Shown here: one piece after another, positions 5,675 to 5,970 of the stretch | How the letters are laid out: each line of letters starts with the position of its first letter | How positions within the stretch are numbered: the first letter of the stretch is position 1 | Assembly (NCBI GenBank): GCA_029256565.1 | Contig: JAQSXQ010000133.1 | Span: 1-5,970 of the forward strand | Origin: Mycobacterium sp. | GTDB lineage: Bacteria; Actinomycetota; Actinomycetes; Mycobacteriales; Mycobacteriaceae | Reading direction: 5' to 3' | Length of the DNA stretch: 5,970 nt | Notes under the pieces: generated by a model | What the model was told of the DNA's origin: nothing | Database searches by the model: none | The model's input: the letters and a program-made list of their open reading frames with translations, nothing else | Program-made: the position numbers and the translations under genes

Positions 5675-5970
5675 GTGAACGTCTTCTCGCGGTCGTTCAA
5701 GCGCACTCCGTCGCTGCGGACGCGCGTGGCGTTCGCGACGGCCATCGCCGCGGCGATCGTGGTGGGCATCGTCGGCGCGATCGTGTGGATCGGCATCACC
5801 AACGACCGCAAGGAGCGGCTGGACCGCAGGCTCGACGAGGCGGCAGGCTTCGCGATCCCGTTCCTGCCGCGCGGGCTCGACCAGATCCCCCGCTCCCCGA
5901 ACGACGAGGACGCCATCATCACCGTCCGCCAGAACGGCGAGGTGACGTCGAATACGACTGTCGTGCTGCC
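5675..5970 (+). CDS. prrB: Sensor histidine kinase PrrB, N-terminal part (partial, runs off right edge)
   Basis: The first 98 residues are present, from GTG 5675 to the right edge. A basic N-terminus (SRSFKRTPSLRTR, 5-17) is followed by one transmembrane helix (about 18-41) and the start of the extracytoplasmic sensor region. That region has the charged stretch TNDRKERLDRRLDEAAGF (42-59), which I recognise from mycobacterial PrrB. The second helix, HAMP, dimerisation/phosphoacceptor His and ATPase domains lie beyond the window. The kinase sits in the plasma membrane and phosphorylates PrrA. It begins 9 nt after the prrA stop. The intervening AAGGCGAG is at best a weak ribosome-binding site, so coupling to prrA translation is likely. 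A start other than this GTG is unlikely because the conserved N-terminus begins here. Confidence 0.94.
   Translation, partial: MNVFSRSFKRTPSLRTRVAFATAIAAAIVVGIVGAIVWIGITNDRKERLDRRLDEAAGFAIPFLPRGLDQIPRSPNDEDAIITVRQNGEVTSNTTVVL

Noticed and set aside
1..5970. tRNA, rRNA, CRISPR, insertion sequence or phage signals
   Set aside because: Reading both strands gave no cloverleaf-like gene, repeat-spacer array, transposase or terminal inverted repeats; nearly all sequence is coding and gaps are under 130 nt.

Overview
The window is high-GC DNA from an actinobacterium, almost certainly a mycobacterium of the non-tuberculous, Mycolicibacterium-like kind. The strongest evidence is at the right end: a complete response regulator that reads as mycobacterial PrrA from end to end (236 aa), followed by the start of its sensor kinase PrrB. 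I recall that prrAB in M. tuberculosis is not next to ABC exporter genes, so the gene order here looks more like a fast-growing environmental species. That is memory, not something the sequence shows.

Layout. All genes from position 1 to about 4830 are on the minus strand; prrA and prrB, from 4955 to the right edge, are on the plus strand. Reading the minus strand leftward from the divergent intergenic region: (1) a two-HKD phospholipase D superfamily protein (4830-3832); (2) and (3) the N-type and C-type halves of a split chromate (CHR) transporter (3839-3279 and 3282-2737). These three overlap by 8 and 4 nt and look like one translationally coupled operon. After an 83-107 nt gap come (4) a complete ABC exporter half-transporter (2629-752) and (5) the N-terminal membrane domain of a second half-transporter (755 to beyond the left edge). 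Those two overlap by 4 nt (ATGA) and probably form a heterodimeric exporter.

Regulation. The gap upstream of the ABC pair holds the most striking non-coding signal. A TTGACC -35 and a TACGGT -10 are separated by exactly 19 bp, and an 18-bp near-perfect palindrome (CCTCATCAATTGTTGAGG) fills the spacer. This is the geometry of promoters controlled by MerR-family activators (SoxR, TipA, BmrR type). The -10 lies 6 nt before ATG 2629, which points to a leaderless mRNA and decides the start codon. The pld and prrA starts also have possible -10 elements 7-8 nt upstream, consistent with leaderless transcription. A perfect 8-bp inverted repeat with a 3-nt spacer lies between these two divergent genes, where the prrA -35 would be.

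How the genes may work together (inference): an inducible efflux pump, an anion/metal-oxyanion transporter and a lipid-type phosphodiesterase or transferase sit beside a two-component system, which suggests an envelope or toxic-compound response locus. Nothing in the sequence proves that PrrAB controls its neighbours. I see no RNA genes, mobile elements, CRISPR or phage genes.
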